64,000 nucleotides of DNA, taken from Brachycybe producta. Its lineage: Eukaryota > Arthropoda > Diplopoda > Playtdesmida > Andrognathidae. Numbering within the stretch: position 1 is the stretch's first letter; the number at the start of each line of letters is the position of its first letter. The notes under the pieces were generated by a model. It had not been told where the DNA came from. It saw only the letters and a list, made by a program, of their open reading frames with translations, and ran no database searches. The stretch covers positions 607,501-671,500 of the forward strand of contig JAUPFP010000065.1 of assembly GCA_036925085.1 (NCBI GenBank), read 5' to 3'. Of the stretch, positions 31,311 to 41,828 are shown piece by piece. The position numbers and the translations under genes were made by a program.

Positions 31311-34287
31311 TCATAACTGCAAAAATACATAATTTTAATAAGGTATCAGTGTTCACATTCAATATGCATGCTGAAGTGTTGAGCTAAAGTACACTGCAGT
31401 GTGTTCTTGTTGTGGCCAGTGCATTGACTTAAGAGGGTTATGAAGTAGGTTAATTTCTGGAAACATTCATAGAGGGTGCTCGCATACTTCATTTATTATG
31501 TATATAGGACACTATGGTTATTCTATACAGCTTATTGCATACGGTACATACGGTAATTTTCGTTGGGTTGTATTAGAGGCTACAATTGACATAAATCACT
31601 TTCTACGGCGATTTCTGTGGTCATTTTTGACGTAATAGTCGCTGCTAAACGTAAGTTTTTTTATTTTTTATTTTTCTTTGCACTTAATATTCTTACCTTA
31701 ATCGGAAATCTGCCATGTAGGGTTGGTTATTCTTTTTAAAACGACATCGTTTTCAATCGAAGCGGTGGAAAAATGGCATCATTTTCAAGTTTCTCAAACG
31801 GTGATAAACGCTTCTGCGCATGCGTGCTTATTTCGTTGCTACGAAATAACTCTCTAACCAAGCCTTGACTGAATCAGATTGGCCCATTACGACTTTTACT
31901 TCAATATAAAAATAAATATATGCAATTAGGTAATGGAATTTACTTGTTTTATAGAAAACAAATAAATCTACCACCACATTTTTTTATTTTACTATTATCT
32001 TTTTGTAAAAAAAAAATAATGGATACCAAATATGTAGCTTTTTTTTCCTTTGAGATTTTGCATAGGAAAAAAAAACACCTTTTAAATACTTAATTAAAAA
32101 TATTTAAAGGCAGATTTAAAGTCTGAAAAGTCTTTATCAGTTCCATTAAACAATTTAATATTTATTACAGTTTTAATCACATTTTAAAAACTTATATGTT
32201 CCAGATAATGGATACCAAACCTAACTGTATATGTTTGAAATTTAAATTAGCATATGTCTATGCTAATTCAATGCAAGTGACGCCTCTGATGTCAGACACT
32301 GTAATCAGTGTCGTCCATCAAAAAAAACGTCCGTGATGCTTCTGTAATTCTCTTAATGTACATGCTTAACAGTATAACATTATGAAAATGTAATATCTTA
32401 AGTACTGTTTGTACTAATGTCTCCTTGTTTTCCCTGGACCATATCCCACTCTGGATGCAGATGGGCAAATGATGATGATGATGATGAAAGATACAAGAGT
32501 CAGATTTGGCAGAATTTGCTTTACGAATGGCCGCCTAACATTAACTCTGCATTGACTGAGAAACTATGAAACACAAACACAACACTCCCTAAGTCAGGAT
32601 TTGAAGCCAGACCCTAAGCACGATAAGCTGAAGCTATCTCCACTCAGCCACTGGTGCTGTAATAAACAAAACAAAATGTTTTTATCTGTATTGTATCTAA
32701 AACATACAGCAAAAATACACCATATTTTAATAAAGGTCTCAAAAGTCATTGTACTTCAAAATATGGATGATTCAGGGTAATTATGTATCCCATCAAATAT
32801 GTACATTAGCATGTCATGCATACTTCTAGACAAGGTGCACATAAATTGGAGTTTTACTTCCCAATATATTGAGAAAAAGTCAGCAATTTTAGCGATATGG
32901 CCGAGAAAATGACAGATAGCCTATACCCAGATTAGATAAATTAAGTTGAAATCCTAACCAATCAACTTGCAGATAAAGGGATTCCCATGAAATAATTTTT
33001 TGTGCATGTAAAATAAAGCTAAAGCAGCATAGGAAAGGTTACACACAGTCATTCAAATGTCACATTCCCTTAATACAGCATTACTAAAATTGCTGTAACT
33101 CAGGAAATAATTGACCAATCTTAACATTTAAACTACAAAAATGTTCACAACATGTAATGTTGATAATAAAAAGCAAAATACACAATTTTTTAATGAAGTT
33201 CTCCAAAAACGTCATAATATTTAAACATGTTATACATGTTTAGAGACAATCCAAACATCAATAGAGATTGTGGTTCCTAAGATATTAAGAAAAAACGAGT
33301 CAGCCATTTTCCAAAATGGCCGCCAAAATGGCGTCATGCTGAAGTGCCTCCATATCTGAAATCAAGTCTTTTACATAGTTCTTCATATCTGCCAAGTTTG
33401 GTGCTTTTATCACAAAGTGCACAATCAACTCACCAAGCTACTGTCATTCAAAGCTACTGTACATTCAAAGCCATGTATGTGACGTTATTTTGACATCATA
33501 AATTACTCTTTCTTTTTCTCACTATACATTTACTAAACGTTTGATGCAGATTAGTTTCTGGCTGAAACAAAACATATGACAAGTGATATGACAAGTGTAA
33601 CCCAAAGCACACATTGAGATGCAGGAACACAGTGCATTCTGTGCATCAACACTGCACATGATTCAATATCCAGGACGTTTTAATTCCTACACGTCAAATG
33701 GAATGATAGCCTTCTCTGCGTGCTAATATGTCCATATGCTTTAAACCGGAATGGATACAAAAACTTGTGGTGAGTTGTCCTATGCTGCACTTTATCACTG
33801 CATCTCAATGTGCGCCAGGAAAAAAATGTGTTACAAAAAAATAATTTACCTAATAGATGACCGTACATATTTATTTTTATTTTTTCATCACTAAAATGAG
33901 AAGATGTCAAAAAGTATATATTGCAAAAAAAAAAAAAAAAAAAAAAACGATAGTCTCCATAAAAAAGTAATGCTCAATGTATGATACTCGCAGTTAATTC
34001 GTCCTGGCACTGGCAAACTGGTGAGAAAAAAACAACAGATGGCAGTCAAATAAATGCATTTAAAAAATTAGCATTACGATTCCCATACATGATAGAACAT
34101 CAACGTTCAATTTAAATAGACAAGTCAAAAGTTAAGAGTAGAAAAGGAGTGAAAATAATTGAACCCTTTTTGTCATTTTAGTTTGTTTTCAATGGAAATA
34201 ATGTTTGAATTCAAATAGTGTTTATTTTACTGATGTTTTGTATATATTTTCTTCAGAAAACATGCATTCTTTAAAGACAGATTATTT
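31311..34287. other. AT-rich stretch with no gene seen
   Basis: No supported coding region. It contains a short GAT microsatellite (32470-32486) and an A23 run (33925-33947). Related repeated text occurs near 32700-32930 and 33060-33320, with similar order and an AAAATGGCCGCCAAAATGG motif at about 33310-33330. Around 33608-33621 and 33796-33812 there is a short inverted pair (CACATTGAGATGCA / TGCATCTCAATGTG), as in small non-autonomous transposons. None of these could be assigned to a named family. Confidence 0.5.
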
Positions 34288-34386
34288 GTGATGTCATTTG
34301 GCACCAGATTTAAACTAAGAGAATATAAACATAAAACATGTTCATTTTTTTACTTATAGTTTAAATCTGGTGCCAAATGACATCAC
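34288..34386. repeat. Perfect 29-bp inverted repeat (hairpin)
   Basis: 34288-34316 and 34358-34386 are perfect inverted copies (core ATGTCATTTGGCACCAGATT), separated by a 41-base AT-rich loop. It lies just outside the end of block B. It could be a small foldback transposon or a hairpin RNA precursor. No matching copy was seen elsewhere in the window. Confidence 0.8.
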
Positions 34387-35337
34387 AACGTGGGGCACTA
34401 TTGTCAGATAACAAGCAAAAAAAAAGTGTAGCTTTTGTTAAATGTATTTTAAAATTAATTCTGCATTAAAATAAAACAAAACAAACATACCACACCATTC
34501 GATATTAACCTAACTATCAGAAACAACTACTACATTTATTGTATACTGTGGAGGTTTTCTGTGATTCATGTAGTTCTGGCATGCAATTTGCTGATCTATG
34601 TAAAAGTCAATAGGATTCAACTATTCATAACAATATTAAAGTGCAACCAAAAAATTAATTGATTCTATAAATGTTTAATTTAAAAAGTGTTTGAAAACTG
34701 TGGCAAATTTCATAAATAAAAAGTTTATGCTATGCAAATTTTATTTTAGGGCCAAAATGATACTGAGCTACTGACTCGCATGCCTCCTCTTTGCCCGGGC
34801 CAGATTATGAAAGTCAACGTACTGCCTGTCGTTCTATCTTGAATATAACAATAATGTCACACATAGGGTCACAGAAATTAAACTTGCAAAGTTTAGTCCA
34901 AATAGGCCGAAGATTGTAGAATATATGGGAAAGAGACGGATAAATAATTTACATTGCTTACTTTTTAACATATATTATTTCATATTTATATGAAAACTCT
35001 ATCATTATTCTATTGCTTTGTTAATAAACAACATTTTTGTTTTACCATCTGGGGCAAAAATAATTAAATTTTTGGTGAGCCCTTTCTGGATGAAGTTTAC
35101 CATTACCTGCAACATCTTTTGTTGAAAAGACATACATCAAGAATAACCCAACGATTGCCAAACTAATTTTTAAATTAAAAAAATGCCATTAAAATCATAA
35201 AAAAACTTAAAAATGACGTGATTCTTGAGTTGTTAAACGTCATCTGTTGTTGTTTGGCATAAGTTTGCCAGTGCCCCGACATCTAAAATGTTGCAAAATT
35301 CGAAAATGCAAAAAGATAGGTTAATAATATGGGTGAG

Positions 35338-35343
35338 TTTATT
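35338..35343 (-). promoter_or_regulatory. Poly(A) signal after WDR82 terminal exon (copy B)
   Basis: Minus-strand AATAAA about 30 bases downstream of the TAA stop. Another lies at the distal end of the block (ACAATAAATG, minus, near 34540). Either could end the transcript. Confidence 0.4.
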
Positions 35344-35372
35344 CTTTTTTTAACAATGTGCGGCAGTTGATA

Positions 35373-35408
35373 TTACAGTCCATCTTCAACCGTGGGTAAC
35401 CAAAACGC
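35373..35408 (-). CDS. WDR82: WDR82 terminal exon, copy B
   Basis: Minus-strand exon AFWLPTVEDGL with a TAA stop. It is preceded by the acceptor TTTTTTTTCTTGCAG (minus). It joins in phase 0 to the exon at 54681-54823, across an intron of about 19.3 kb. The C-terminal AFWLPT is a hallmark of WDR82, where it closes the last blade of the WD40 propeller. The block is intact and closer to the upstream exons than copy A, which is why I prefer it as the gene's end. The intron contains a hAT-like element, a solo LTR, an LTR relic, a LINE fragment and Gypsy-3. Confidence 0.78.
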   Translation of the reverse strand, partial: AFWLPTVEDGL

Positions 35409-35615
35409 CTGCAAGAAAAAAAATACATGAAGTGAATTATGTGCAGTTTGTTATTGTAATGTATTCCACCAATTCTTAGGCTGGCTTCACATGGATCACT
35501 TTGTGGCGCCACAAAAAGTAGTTTTTGCATATATACAAAAATACATACATACATATTTATTTATATACATGAAATATTTGAATTTAAAAATTACCATATA
35601 TATCATAGAACCACC

Positions 35616-35798
<183 letters not shown>

Positions 35799-37122
35799 AT
35801 TAGGGTGGTCCTTATTTTTTAAGTTTTTATAAGTCTTTGTCTGACCCTCTCATGTAGTTCTACTATGTATAAAATTATGTTGTGCAAAGTTATATTACAG
35901 TCAAGCAATATTTAGGGGTAGCTCAATGAATATGAAATTCTTTCTTTTTTAAGATTTTTCTCTATTATTGCAGGTAAAGTGAAAAATTAATAGTTATGGC
36001 TACTGCAACCAGAAAGACCAATACTTTGTGGCTTATTGGGTCAGAAGAGACCTCTATCAAGGGATCCAAGTTACCCTCTAATAAACAAGTGCTCAGTGTA
36101 TTTTTTTATCACCACCGAACCTTAAAAAAGACAATCCGTGAAAGTTCCCGTAGTGCTGTAAAAGAAGCTGCAGTATTTTGGGAAAAAGCCCGAATTCCCA
36201 TAAGACATGAACAGGACTGTGTTAAGAAGACAGAACAGCTTCATGAGAAGTGGGTCAAACTGAAAAAAAATTGTAATAGGAAAAGTGCTGTTCAGCAAAG
36301 TCATGAGAGTCAGTTTAAAGATGACCTCGATAATTTATTTGACATTGCTCATAAGGATGCCCTCACAATGATTACTATTCAAGAAGACAAGGATTTTCTA
36401 CTTGCATAGAGAGAAAAAGGTCGGCGAGGATGCTTTGGTCAAGTTGACAAAGTTTTGGCTGGAAAGGAATTGAGGATTGACAAACGGAAAAGAAAATTCG
36501 AAGAGTTTAAGCAGAAGTGTGAAAACCAACAAAAAGCGTTTGTGGGAAATGTCTTAGATTTCAGCAGTGACAGAGATGATCAAGCTAGTAGTAGTGGAAA
36601 CAAATACAATGTAGTTCCAAATCAGAATGTCACAATAAGGAAACAATCCACATCAGAATCACCAACTAAACAAAATAAGAGGGCACATATAAACATTGTC
36701 ACGCCATCAGTAGCATCGGCATTGGATAGAGCTAAGTTGAGTGACCGTAAAGCTACATTTCTCTTGGCAGCAGCAGCTCAGGGTCTTGGCCACACCATAA
36801 AAGATTTTAATCTCAATAGGTCATCAATAAGAAGACAGAGAGGTAGCATACGTAAAAAAGTGGCATTAAGACTAAAAAACGAATTCCACACTTCTACACC
36901 ACTCGTTGTACACTGGGATGGCAAACTTCTTCTGTATCTAACAGGAAATGAGAAAGTGGATCGCCTTCCTGTGATTGTTTCAGGTTTAGGTGTTAACCAG
37001 CTTCTAGGTGTGCCTAAGTTGCAGCACTGCGCACTGGGGAGTGTCAGGCAACTGCTGTTGCAGATTTACTTAAAGAATGGGATGTTGTCGATCAAGTGAA
37101 AGCTATGTGCTTCGATACCACA

Positions 37123-37124
<2 letters not shown>
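35799..37124 (+). mobile_element. hAT-like DNA transposon copy 1, truncated
   Basis: Nearly identical to the copy starting at 62381. It begins with ATTAGGGTGGTCCTTATTTT, has about 195 bases of leader (ending in an intron-like TATTGCAG), then the transposase start ATG at 35996. Compared with copy 2, the frame has a stop after FLLA (TAG at 36407-36409 where copy 2 has CAG) and a two-base gain near 37025-37035. It is cut off at 37124 by a (TA)n tract (37125-37188), losing at least the second half of the catalytic domain. One residue in the first acidic motif also differs (LLLY in place of LLLD). It is a dead copy, recently separated from its relative. Confidence 0.8.
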
Positions 37125-37184
<60 letters not shown>

Positions 37185-37188
37185 TAAA

Positions 37189-37686
37189 ATGTGTAATTTT
37201 TAAGATATCATTGTGTATTTCTAAAGGTATTATTATGCAATTCGTTTTTTGTCTTCATTTACACCTCTAGTTAAAAAATCTTGAAATTCTCTCATAGGTT
37301 AATTCAATGTGGAAATTAATTGTTTTGCTGTACCCCTTCAAATACTGTAGCATTATTACTCACTTAAGTCATTAAGTTGTCCTGTTCTCGAGTTATATCA
37401 CCCAAAACAATTTTGGAATCCCCCCACACGCGCGCACACACACAATATTCCGTGTTAGGGAAGGCGAGCGAGGCAACCGCCTTAAGCCCCGGCACTTTCA
37501 GGATCCCCACACTGCTGACTAAACTTAAAAGGATCCTAAAGGCTTGATTTTCCACTTTAACAAATGCACATTTGTCTGAAAAACCAATTTCAAGCGTATG
37601 CGAACCAATTGTAGATGACCTCAACATTTACAACGGGTTTCTCTTAAAAAAGAATAGACACAAAGAAAGAAGCATTTTCTTTATAA
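37189..37686. other. Unassigned sequence, possible hAT-type non-autonomous fragment
   Basis: No gene. The stretch includes a CA microsatellite (about 37429-37444) and GAAGGCGAGCGAGGCAACCG then CCTTAAGCCCCGGCAC. Together with TGCCTCGGGCCTCGC ... GAGGCCGGGCCTG near 38650-38690, beyond the solo LTR, this resembles the two GC-rich ends of a non-autonomous hAT element split by the LTR. This is inference; no terminal duplication was established. Confidence 0.3.
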
Positions 37687-38513
37687 TGTAACGACCCGAC
37701 TTGGTCGCTACAATGACCTACGGTAAATTTTGCTTACTTACCGCCGTTGACCCTCCTTGGGACGGGTCGAAGTGCTGGCCAGCCCTCCTCTTGTACCCGT
37801 CCGTGCCACGGGTAGCGCCGGTCGGAGGATCCTCCACGCCGTAAGTCGACGGACGAATGACCGCCGAACAAGACGAGGAATCCACGGTAAATCCCCGATG
37901 GATCTTACCGCGGACAAACCGCGCGCGAAGCACCGGCCGACACGATGGCAAACATACCGAAAACAGGACAGTGGTGGGCGGCAACCCCTGCCGAGAACCC
38001 CCACCCTCCCCGCGGTAACTTCCCCAGTATTATTCAATAAAGACACGGACACAGTGGTTGGAGTGAAAATAAATAATGGATTTATTCAGTAGAATAAACA
38101 ATGAAAACACTCCCTCAGATCAAGGCAATATCTGCTGGTAATTGTACAAGCAGAGAGCCAACAAAGAGATGCAATTAAAGATGAACCTCCTGGCTAATTC
38201 AGCCAGGAGAGGAGAGAGGTCATTCACCTCCTCAGACAAAGCAAGATCATAGATGAATGGTGGCCATCTTGGCCACCTGCTGATTGATGAGAGCAGACCA
38301 GAACATCCACCTGCACACATCAAGGGTTCTCTTTCCACTGTCCAGATATAATGGCCGCCGCCATATATATCACCCCCAGGCTGCTCCACCTGGGGGAGGA
38401 CAGGGACCCTTGCTGGCCATTTTGTCGTCTGCCTGGCACTTAATTTGCAAGTGCCTAGCAAACGACATGGGATTTTAGTTCTACTCCAAAAGGAGCAGAA
38501 CTGGGTCGTCACA
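37687..38513 (-). repeat. Solo LTR of the Gypsy-1 family
   Basis: Reverse-oriented copy of the Gypsy-1 LTR, with TGTAACGACCC at the left and GGGTCGTCACA at the right. It is flanked by ATAA on both sides (37683-37686 and 38514-38517). No internal sequence is present, so it formed by recombination between the two LTRs of an older insertion. It differs from the Gypsy-1 LTRs at many positions by eye, so it is clearly older. Confidence 0.93.
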
Positions 38514-38863
38514 ATAATCATCTGAAACATTTCATTTCTGAAATTGGAAGTTGATTAGATACTATAATCTCTATCATGCTTAATCTCTCAGTAACACATA
38601 CAAAAAGAAAGAAATGTTTTTTGCATTGGGCCCCACTCATTTCTTGCTGCCTCGGGCCTCGCATACTTTGAGGCCGGGCCTGTTACAGAGCAACAAAGGT
38701 CCAAAACGTAGGACAATCTAAAGATAATAGTTAGCTGCATGGCATAATACTGGCTGACCAATTTTCTCGCAACTCTTTCTATTAGTTGCTTTTTTGACAG
38801 AAAACTGTAACATGCCTACTCTTAGACCTGGGTGTATGGCTCGAAGCCGTACCTCCACCACCT

Positions 38864-39654
38864 TGTGACGTCGCTGGACTGCCACGCATCCTAACTCGAT
38901 TGTTCTTATGGGTCCCTATTCCAAATTAAAGGGATAGTGATGACGAGTGACGCCTCTAAAACACACAACACCAGTGGACTAATAGAATTTTATTCTAACT
39001 GATTAATACACACTTACAATTACAACTATGAGAACCGACTTTACAGATATAGCTTGACTCTAGTGGAGGAGACATACATCTGCTAGAAATACTCCTCGCA
39101 CAAAAGTGCCAGCAAGGCTGCATCTTGACTTATACTTTAACCTGACACAATTTGCATAACACGATTGACTTCACACTGCAAAAATACCGTACTCGAGTGC
39201 TTCTGAATTACTTCAACTCTCCTGAGCCTGCCCTGTGCATGCACTTTTATTCTAGTGGACCTTGGAAGGGGCCACTACCAACCAGGACTCACCCATAGGT
39301 CAAATTGACCAATGGTTGCCCCCAGTCCTAAAAAATTTTCTTTTTGGGAACCAATTTCTTAGAATTATTTAAATAATTTCAGAGAATCAACTCTGAAATT
39401 ATTAGCTGTCACCGATTGTGAGAAACTTTGAATTTTGTGTCTAAACTTTCTATTTTTAGAAATTCTTTTTTCTAAACTGAATCAAAAAGTATCACAATCC
39501 GTGAGAATTCAGCAAGAATTCTCACCAAACCCTGATACTTTTGTGAACAGGGCAGTTTCAACCACCACAGGATGCCTTCCGGCAAAAGGATTCTTGGAAT
39601 GCATGGCCCCAAGCAAACATGTGCATCTTGTGCAAAGGCGTGGGTGGTGTCACA
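38864..39654 (-). repeat. Older gypsy LTR relic with its primer-binding site
   Basis: Bounded by TGTGACGTCGC (left) and GGTGGTGTCACA (right). The minus strand carries AATAAA (near 38977-38985). To the left, 38806-38863 reads CGTACCTCCACCACC, which on the minus strand is GGTGGTGGAGGTACG, the same primer-binding-site form as in the three large elements. So this appears to be the 5' LTR and first ~60 bases of a minus-strand gypsy element whose remainder is gone. No convincing target duplication was found. Confidence 0.5.
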
Positions 39655-39771
39655 CAATGTAAACTGAAACAAAGTAGAAACAATCTGAAAGTGTTTCTTA
39701 AAAATTTTCAGATCACAAAACACTAAGCAATACCATTTTAAATACAGAACCCCATCTGGGCCTAAGGTTGA

Positions 39772-40401
39772 ATGAGGGGGAAGTGTAGTGTTATGAGGCT
39801 AACTCGGGATAGAAATCCAATTATGTTCAATTATAGTATGAATGACACTATTCTTCGGAGTGTCAAATGTTATAAGTACTTGGGGGTTACAATGATTGAT
39901 GACCTTTCTTGGAAAAAACACCTTTATGTTGTTACTGGGAAAGCTCTACAAATGCTTCGTTTTAGTAAAAATACATTGGGCACCTGCCCAGCACAAGTTA
40001 AAACTATTGCCTATCAAGCATTGGTTCGGCCTCATCTTGAGTATTGCTGCAGTGTATGAAATCCTCATTCTGTCACACACACTCATTCAGTTGGTTCAGC
40101 ATAAGGCAGCTAGGTTTGTTTGTGGCAGGCTACAATGGCATAGTTTGGCACACTGCAGGGCTGAGTTAAGTTTGAAATTGTTTGGAAAAATTACACGTGG
40201 TGATTGTCCTAAACCGCAGTCCAGTGATATTCATAAAGCACTATATATATGGGCAGGGCTGACCACTTAAGAAAATTAGGGAGATTTTTGCTAGGACAGA
40301 TTCATATTATTGGTCTTTTTTTCCTAGAGTTATATGACAATGGATTCTCTTCCTGAGGCAGTGGTGAATGGGGATAATTTTGTTTTGTGGAATTGACATT
40401 T
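39772..40401 (+). mobile_element. LINE-B-type fragment, C-terminal RT
   Basis: Plus-strand fragment related to LINE-B. It reads VKCYKYLGVTMIDDLSW, ALQMLRFSKNTLG and QALVRPHLEYCCSV, then after a frameshift QLVQHKAARFVCGR. It is the 3' part of a CR1/Jockey-like reverse transcriptase ORF, 5' truncated, with stops. Gypsy-3 is inserted at 40402 in its 3' untranslated part, and the end of the LINE continues at 52760-52915. Confidence 0.82.
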
Positions 40402-41198
40402 TGTGGCAACCTGGTATGCTCCAATTTTAATGTTGATGGAGCAGACGAATTTCCCTATGGTGGTCTGCCTGACAGCTACAGTAGGCTGTTGGGACGGACG
40501 CCATTTTGGTGCCAGCAGACCTCTCACCATGAAGTCTATGGGTGAGAGGTCAGAAGTGACCTCTTTCCCCTCCAGGTGGAGTTGCCTGGAGGTTTCCTGT
40601 GGCCTAGTCAACCACAGGATCTGGGCAGTTGGTTGTAGGCTGTACAAGTGACTAGACCTGTGGGTGGAGGTCAGGGTAGACCTCCACTGGCCAGTGTATC
40701 TTCTTGGCTTGTGTGCCTTTGGCCTGTGGGCCTTTGTTTGTTGTATATTTATGGGGGCTTGGCTGGTAAAAGTATACCAGCCAAGTTGTGTAAATATTAT
40801 TACTGCCATCACCTTTGCATCATACATCGTAAGTGTAGAATTAAACACTTTATTCATCTTACTTTGTGTGTCCGTGTCATTTCTTTGGGGAAGTACCGCG
40901 GAGGGTGGGTTGTCCGGTTGGGGAACAACACCACCGTCTTTCCAACTTGTTTCGGCCGGTCTTCGTGTCGGCTCGCGGTAGAACCGGTGTTCTACCACGA
41001 TATTTTCGGCGTGGCGGCGTGGTTCTCGTCCGTGTCCGTCGAGGGTGGCTCCAGGAGCCGACACAACCCGAGGAGCACCGTGTGGGAGACGGCTATGGGT
41101 ACGGTCCCGTCCCCGTAAGGAGCCGGTAGCGGTAAGTTTACGTCTGTTTTTTGGGGTGAACTTACTGGGGTATTGTAACGGTCCGGCGGGACGTTACA
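40402..41198 (+). repeat. Gypsy-3 5' LTR (797 bp)
   Basis: Begins TGTGGCAACCTGG and ends GGGACGTTACA. It has a TATATTTATG box (near 40744-40753), ATTAAA as probable poly(A) signal (near 40841) and a donor-like GGTAAGTTT near 41130, in the same relative place as in the Gypsy-1 LTR. Confidence 0.92.
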
Positions 41199-41235
41199 AT
41201 TGGTGGAGGCGCCGGGTACCTGTACCCCGCCTCTC

Positions 41236-41751
41236 GCACGGTGATTTACCGTGAGTTCGACCGTTAAGTCGGTCGAATCACCGTGCGGTGAGAGTACGTC
41301 ACTGGGCGCAGACTTTGGTCCGTGGGACAGCGGCGGAAACCACCGTTTCACCGTTAATTTACCGTTGTTTACCGTGGGGGACGGACTCTGGTCCGTTGTA
41401 CCGTGGTTAACGGTAAATTTACCGTCGGTTACCGTATTGGTACCGTCGAATTACCGTGGGGCACGGACTATGGTCCGTGGTACCGTGGTTTTCGGTGGTG
41501 TACGGTATTTTACCGCAAGTACACCGTGGTGTACGGACTTTCGTCCGTTGATCCGCGGTAGAAAGTGGTAAAAGGTCGTTTACCGTGAAGTACACCGTGG
41601 GGAACGGACTTTTGTCCGTTAGACCGCGGTAGAAACCGGTAAAGTTAAACTCTGACCGTACTTTACCGTGGGACACGGACTTTTGTCCGTGATACTGCGG
41701 TTTTGCACGGTTCCATCCGCTCGTTACGGTATTCGACGGACTTTTGTCCGT
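41236..41751 (+). repeat. Gypsy-3 leader: ~71-base tandem hairpin array
   Basis: Eight inverted repeats starting near 41236, 41306, 41381, 41462, 41533, 41603, 41674 and 41736. Most spacings are 70-74 bases and the last is 61, which parallels the 62-base last spacing in Gypsy-1. Examples: GCACGGTGATTTACCGTG, CACGGACtatGGTCCGTG, AACGGACttttGTCCGTT and CACGGACttttGTCCGTG. AACGGAC...GTCCGTT against CACGGAC...GTCCGTG is a paired change in the outer stem. It lies between the primer-binding site and gag. Confidence 0.85.
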
Positions 41752-41828
41752 GAGATTACCGTTTTCAACGGTGGAAACCCGATATCTGGTGGCTTTGTCC
41801 AGATTTTACCGTTCGTTTACGGTGAAAA

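Larger units (their letters stand above)
34518..35471 (-). repeat. Duplicated block B carrying a WDR82 terminal exon
   Basis: Copy of block A (15389-16376). It starts at CAGAAACAACTAC, as A does, and ends with GTGCAGTTTGTTATTGTAAT then ATTCCACC, the sequence found beyond LINE-B near 29434-29462. On the minus strand it holds a splice acceptor, the terminal coding exon and an AT-rich downstream sequence with several AATAAA hexamers. It is uninterrupted and nearer to the upstream exons, so it is the better candidate for the working gene end. Confidence 0.75.

Noticed and set aside
32760-33330. Possible host gene or conserved element around AAAATGGCCGCCAAAATGG
   Set aside because: No splice-compatible open frame. 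The text recurs in diverged form nearby and looks like a decayed repeat.
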